From G963678255 sp963678255 (lineage in GTDB: Bacteria > Cloacimonadota > Cloacimonadia > Cloacimonadales > WRIO01), in the NCBI GenBank assembly GCA_963678255.2, contig CAXXTW010000001.1, forward strand, positions 744,001 to 808,000: a stretch of DNA of 64,000 nt. Reading direction: 5' to 3'. The notes beneath the pieces were generated by a model. The model saw nothing but the letters and a program-made list of their open reading frames with translations. It was not told where the DNA came from and searched no databases. The number at the start of each line of letters is the position of its first letter. Within the stretch, counting starts at the first letter, position 1. Below, one piece after another: positions 61,351-64,000 of the stretch. The translations under genes and the position numbers were made by a program.

Positions 61351-63801
61351 ATGAGAAACATCATTTTATTAGCTTTTTTAATTAGTTTATCATTCAGTTT
61401 ATTTTCTGCCATTATCGAAGTCTCTGTGGATGGGACAAAACCCTATACCTCCATTCAAATGGCGATAAACTCTTCAAGCGAGAATGATATTGTCAGAGTG
61501 TGGCCTGGTATTTATCGTGAAAACATAAATTTCAATCATCATAATATCACTTTGCAAAGCTTATATCCCATTACAGGAGATACTCTTGATATTCATAATA
61601 CCAAAATCATAGGAAACCACAGAGATTCAGCAATCAGAGCTCAGGAAGGAGTCACTGTTATCATTGATGGTTTTACTATTATGAATAATGAAAATGATGA
61701 AGATGAATATGTTGATTGGGTTGGTGGTGGTATTTTTATATTATCTAGTAATGTTCAAATAAAAAATAATATAATAACCAAGTGTACAGCAGGTCAAGGG
61801 GGGGGAGGAATATGTATCTCAGATTATTTACCCGAACCCAGTTATGTTTATTTAGAGAATAATCAAATCTTCAATTGTAAAACTTATGGTGCTGGAGGAG
61901 GATTATCTATATCTCAGAATAATTCTTTATATTTTTCAGAATATAACAGAAATTCAATTTACAATAATTATGCTTCGTTTGCAAAGGATATTTCCATTTC
62001 AGGAGCTGTAGAGGATATAGATATCTATCTAAAAATTGGGAGTCAGCAATTAAACTCAGTCGATCAATATTTTATTGCTAACTTCTATCCTTACCCTCCT
62101 CCTATACCAGATATTAATGTTACGGTTGATATCCTTCAAGGGTTTTTACCCAGCATAAATCACGACTTATATGTAGCGCCTTGGGGTAATGATTTAAACT
62201 CAGGTTTAAATCCAAATAATCCCTTAAAGTCTATTGATTATGCGACAAAGATCATAGCTTCTGATTCAACAAATCAAAAAACAGTTCATTTAGCTGCTGG
62301 AACCTATTCCCGAACTCAGAATCAGCAGAAATTCCCTTTCTCTATTAAACCAGATACCAAATTGATCGGTGCAGGTATGGATGAAACAATCTTTGATGAT
62401 GAAAACCATGGAAAAGTTCTAGGTGGGAATGTTTTTGAAAAAGATGTTGAAGCTGGGAAATTTTCACTAATAAATTGTGGCAATGGTCAATCAGGTTCTT
62501 CATTAGGTTTTAGAGGTAACCATGTGAAAATCTACGATATAAAACTATCGGAAAGTAAATTAAATGATGCGTCAGGAATTTGTTTAGGATTATCCAATTA
62601 TGGTTTTATTAAAAACATAATCGTAAAAAATAATTCCAGTTCGACCTCTTCTATGGGAATGACTGTCTTTAATAATAAATATACCTATATTGAAAATGTG
62701 ATTATCGACAGTCTAAAAACTACCCATACACAAGGTGGAGGGGTCGGGGTCTCTATCACCAACGTTGAAAACCTTGTAATCAACAATATGTCTATTACAA
62801 ATTGTCAGGCTTTTGATCCATGGGTCTTTCAATTGGCAAATTTCATTGAAGACGTTCCCACTGAGCTTCATGATCCAATTTTGAATAATGTATTGGTAGC
62901 TAACAATCATACAACTCGTGGAGATTGGGATTTAGCTAAAGTAATCTTTGTGGATAATTACAATACTATCCATGCGAACAACTGGACGATAGCTAATAAT
63001 ACAAACTCCAATAAAGTGTTGGGAATAGGATCAGATGTCATATTGAACAATATGATCTTGTATAATCCTGAAATGCCCTATGAAATTGAATATGGATGTG
63101 AACTTATTCCAAATATCAATGGAAGTATCAATAACTCTCTTATTATGAATGGAACAGATAAAATCATTTTTCATAACAATCAAGACCTGTTAAATCTAAA
63201 TCATATTCTTACTGGAGATCCTCATTTCATTGGTGTATTTTCAGATTCCTTAAGTAGAAATATGATGGATTATTATCAACTCAGTTCCGTTTCTGAATGT
63301 ATCAATCGGGGAACTGCTGATACCACAGGACTAAATATTCCAAAGAAAGATTTATCAGGCAAGCAAAGAGTTTGGGATGGTCGAATTGATATGGGTTGCT
63401 TTGAATATGGAGCACCTTATGTTTCCAATACAGATGTTCCCGAAGTTCAATTTACAGGTTACAACTTAAAAAACTATCCCAATCCGATCACCTCAGCTAT
63501 CTCTTCTACCATAATCTCCTTTGATTACCCTGAGAAGTCAAAATATGAGCCACAAATTGAGATCTATAACATAAAGGGTCAAAAGATTAAAACAATTAAA
63601 ACAGGTAGCAGTTTTTATGATTTAGCCGTAAAAGCTAATCTGAGTAAAGAGAATCTTAGCCAAATAAAAAGCAGAAACTTTTCCGTTATCTGGGACCTGA
63701 CCAATGATAACAACCGGAAAGTCGCATCCGGAGTTTATCTCTATCGGGCAGTGATCAACGGAAAAGTTCTGCAAACAAAGAAAATGCTCTTGATGAAGTA
63801 G
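61351..63801 (+). CDS. Secreted parallel beta-helix protein with sorting domain (type B paralog, right array 3)
   Basis: 816 aa. Type B N-terminal cassette as in the gene at 2861, but with right-array features (PNNPLKSIDYA, DSTNQKT) just after it, and a further small variant at residues ~388-415 (SESKLNDASGICLGLSNYG, MTVFNNKYTY). G-run at 61798-61805. After the stop codon only GAAAA of the conserved spacer remains; then unrelated sequence begins, so this is the end of the right array. Confidence 0.85.
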   Translation: MRNIILLAFLISLSFSLFSAIIEVSVDGTKPYTSIQMAINSSSENDIVRVWPGIYRENINFNHHNITLQSLYPITGDTLDIHNTKIIGNHRDSAIRAQEGVTVIIDGFTIMNNENDEDEYVDWVGGGIFILSSNVQIKNNIITKCTAGQGGGGICISDYLPEPSYVYLENNQIFNCKTYGAGGGLSISQNNSLYFSEYNRNSIYNNYASFAKDISISGAVEDIDIYLKIGSQQLNSVDQYFIANFYPYPPPIPDINVTVDILQGFLPSINHDLYVAPWGNDLNSGLNPNNPLKSIDYATKIIASDSTNQKTVHLAAGTYSRTQNQQKFPFSIKPDTKLIGAGMDETIFDDENHGKVLGGNVFEKDVEAGKFSLINCGNGQSGSSLGFRGNHVKIYDIKLSESKLNDASGICLGLSNYGFIKNIIVKNNSSSTSSMGMTVFNNKYTYIENVIIDSLKTTHTQGGGVGVSITNVENLVINNMSITNCQAFDPWVFQLANFIEDVPTELHDPILNNVLVANNHTTRGDWDLAKVIFVDNYNTIHANNWTIANNTNSNKVLGIGSDVILNNMILYNPEMPYEIEYGCELIPNINGSINNSLIMNGTDKIIFHNNQDLLNLNHILTGDPHFIGVFSDSLSRNMMDYYQLSSVSECINRGTADTTGLNIPKKDLSGKQRVWDGRIDMGCFEYGAPYVSNTDVPEVQFTGYNLKNYPNPITSAISSTIISFDYPEKSKYEPQIEIYNIKGQKIKTIKTGSSFYDLAVKANLSKENLSQIKSRNFSVIWDLTNDNNRKVASGVYLYRAVINGKVLQTKKMLLMK

Positions 63802-64000
63802 AAAAATATAGATGAGACTGTGCACCTTTTAATTTAATTAATTTCTTACTTATCTGCACAATACTATTTTGATATTTAAAAAAACTGGTCGAGTTTCATC
63901 GTTTTTTCCTAAAACTTCATTTTGACATTATGTTTTTATTTTCTTGTTTTTTTAAACCAATATTAGACACGTCTAAATACTCTAAAATCATAATACACCT
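63802..64000. other. End of window, no gene seen
   Basis: The DNA diverges from the array spacer immediately after the stop codon. I see no hairpin with a T-run, repeat or start of a gene in these ~200 bases. Confidence 0.5.

Noticed and set aside
56343..63801. Diversity-generating retroelement acting on the beta-helix genes
   Set aside because: There is no reverse transcriptase gene and no short template repeat, and the differences are block-like rather than limited to adenine positions.

Overview
The window is strongly A+T-rich bacterial DNA. It looks like a member of the Fibrobacteres-Chlorobi-Bacteroidetes assemblage, plausibly Candidatus Cloacimonadota. The reasons are secreted parallel beta-helix proteins whose C-termini carry a YPNP-type sorting domain ending in a K-rich tail (type IX secretion style), GxxExxY proteins, and long arrays of degenerate intergenic repeats. 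No rRNA, tRNA or CRISPR array was seen, so the taxonomy is an inference from gene style.

Layout. (1) 1-5481: the left array of tandem, nearly identical beta-helix/sorting-domain genes on the + strand. The first copy is cut by an IS630-family element that runs off the left edge, one copy is intact, and the last is a 35-codon stump. (2) 5604-46861: a polysaccharide locus entirely on the - strand. It holds nucleotide-sugar genes (galE, a UDP-glucose dehydrogenase, wecB/wecC for UDP-ManNAcA, rfbA/rfbC), then a zone (15.3-29.2 kb) where one to two assembly genes at a time (F420-hydrogenase-beta-like ferredoxin protein, Wzx flippase, pyruvyl transferase, Wzy polymerase) are separated by five IS66-family elements or remnants, an IS4 element and an IS630 copy. 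After that come a run of glycosyltransferases with a glucuronyl C5-epimerase-like protein, an ACP/SDR/KAS III trio, and a bacillosamine-type set (acetyltransferase, phosphoglycosyl transferase, aminotransferase, and a 4,6-dehydratase at the far end). (3) 46.9-49.7 kb: repeat-rich DNA with an MNT/HEPN pair between direct repeats and an orphan gene. (4) 50039-52647: an intact-looking IS21-family element with GTAT target duplication. (5) 52.9-63.8 kb: a small membrane ORF, a 1045-aa beta-helix protein, and the right array of three intact 813-816-aa paralogs.

How it fits together. The sugar genes could supply UDP-Gal, UDP-GlcA, UDP-ManNAcA, a dTDP sugar and UDP-diNAc-bacillosamine. The PglC-like enzyme would start the lipid-linked chain, the glycosyltransferases extend it, the C5-epimerase-like protein, pyruvyl transferase and ACP-dependent enzymes decorate it, and Wzx/Wzy export and polymerise it.

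Most notable: (a) mosaic tandem surface-protein genes on both sides of the polysaccharide locus, each with an in-frame run of eight G residues; (b) two GxxExxY (PD-(D/E)XK-like) genes, each directly downstream of a kilobase-scale array of about 105-125-bp imperfectly palindromic repeats with two alternating subtypes; (c) dispersed repeat sequence that appears to have been turned into a lipoprotein signal peptide and an insert in an aminotransferase; (d) IS66 ends that abut gene stops or start regions by 0 to about 20 bp; and (e) several decayed genes, including a second, broken phosphoglycosyl transferase.
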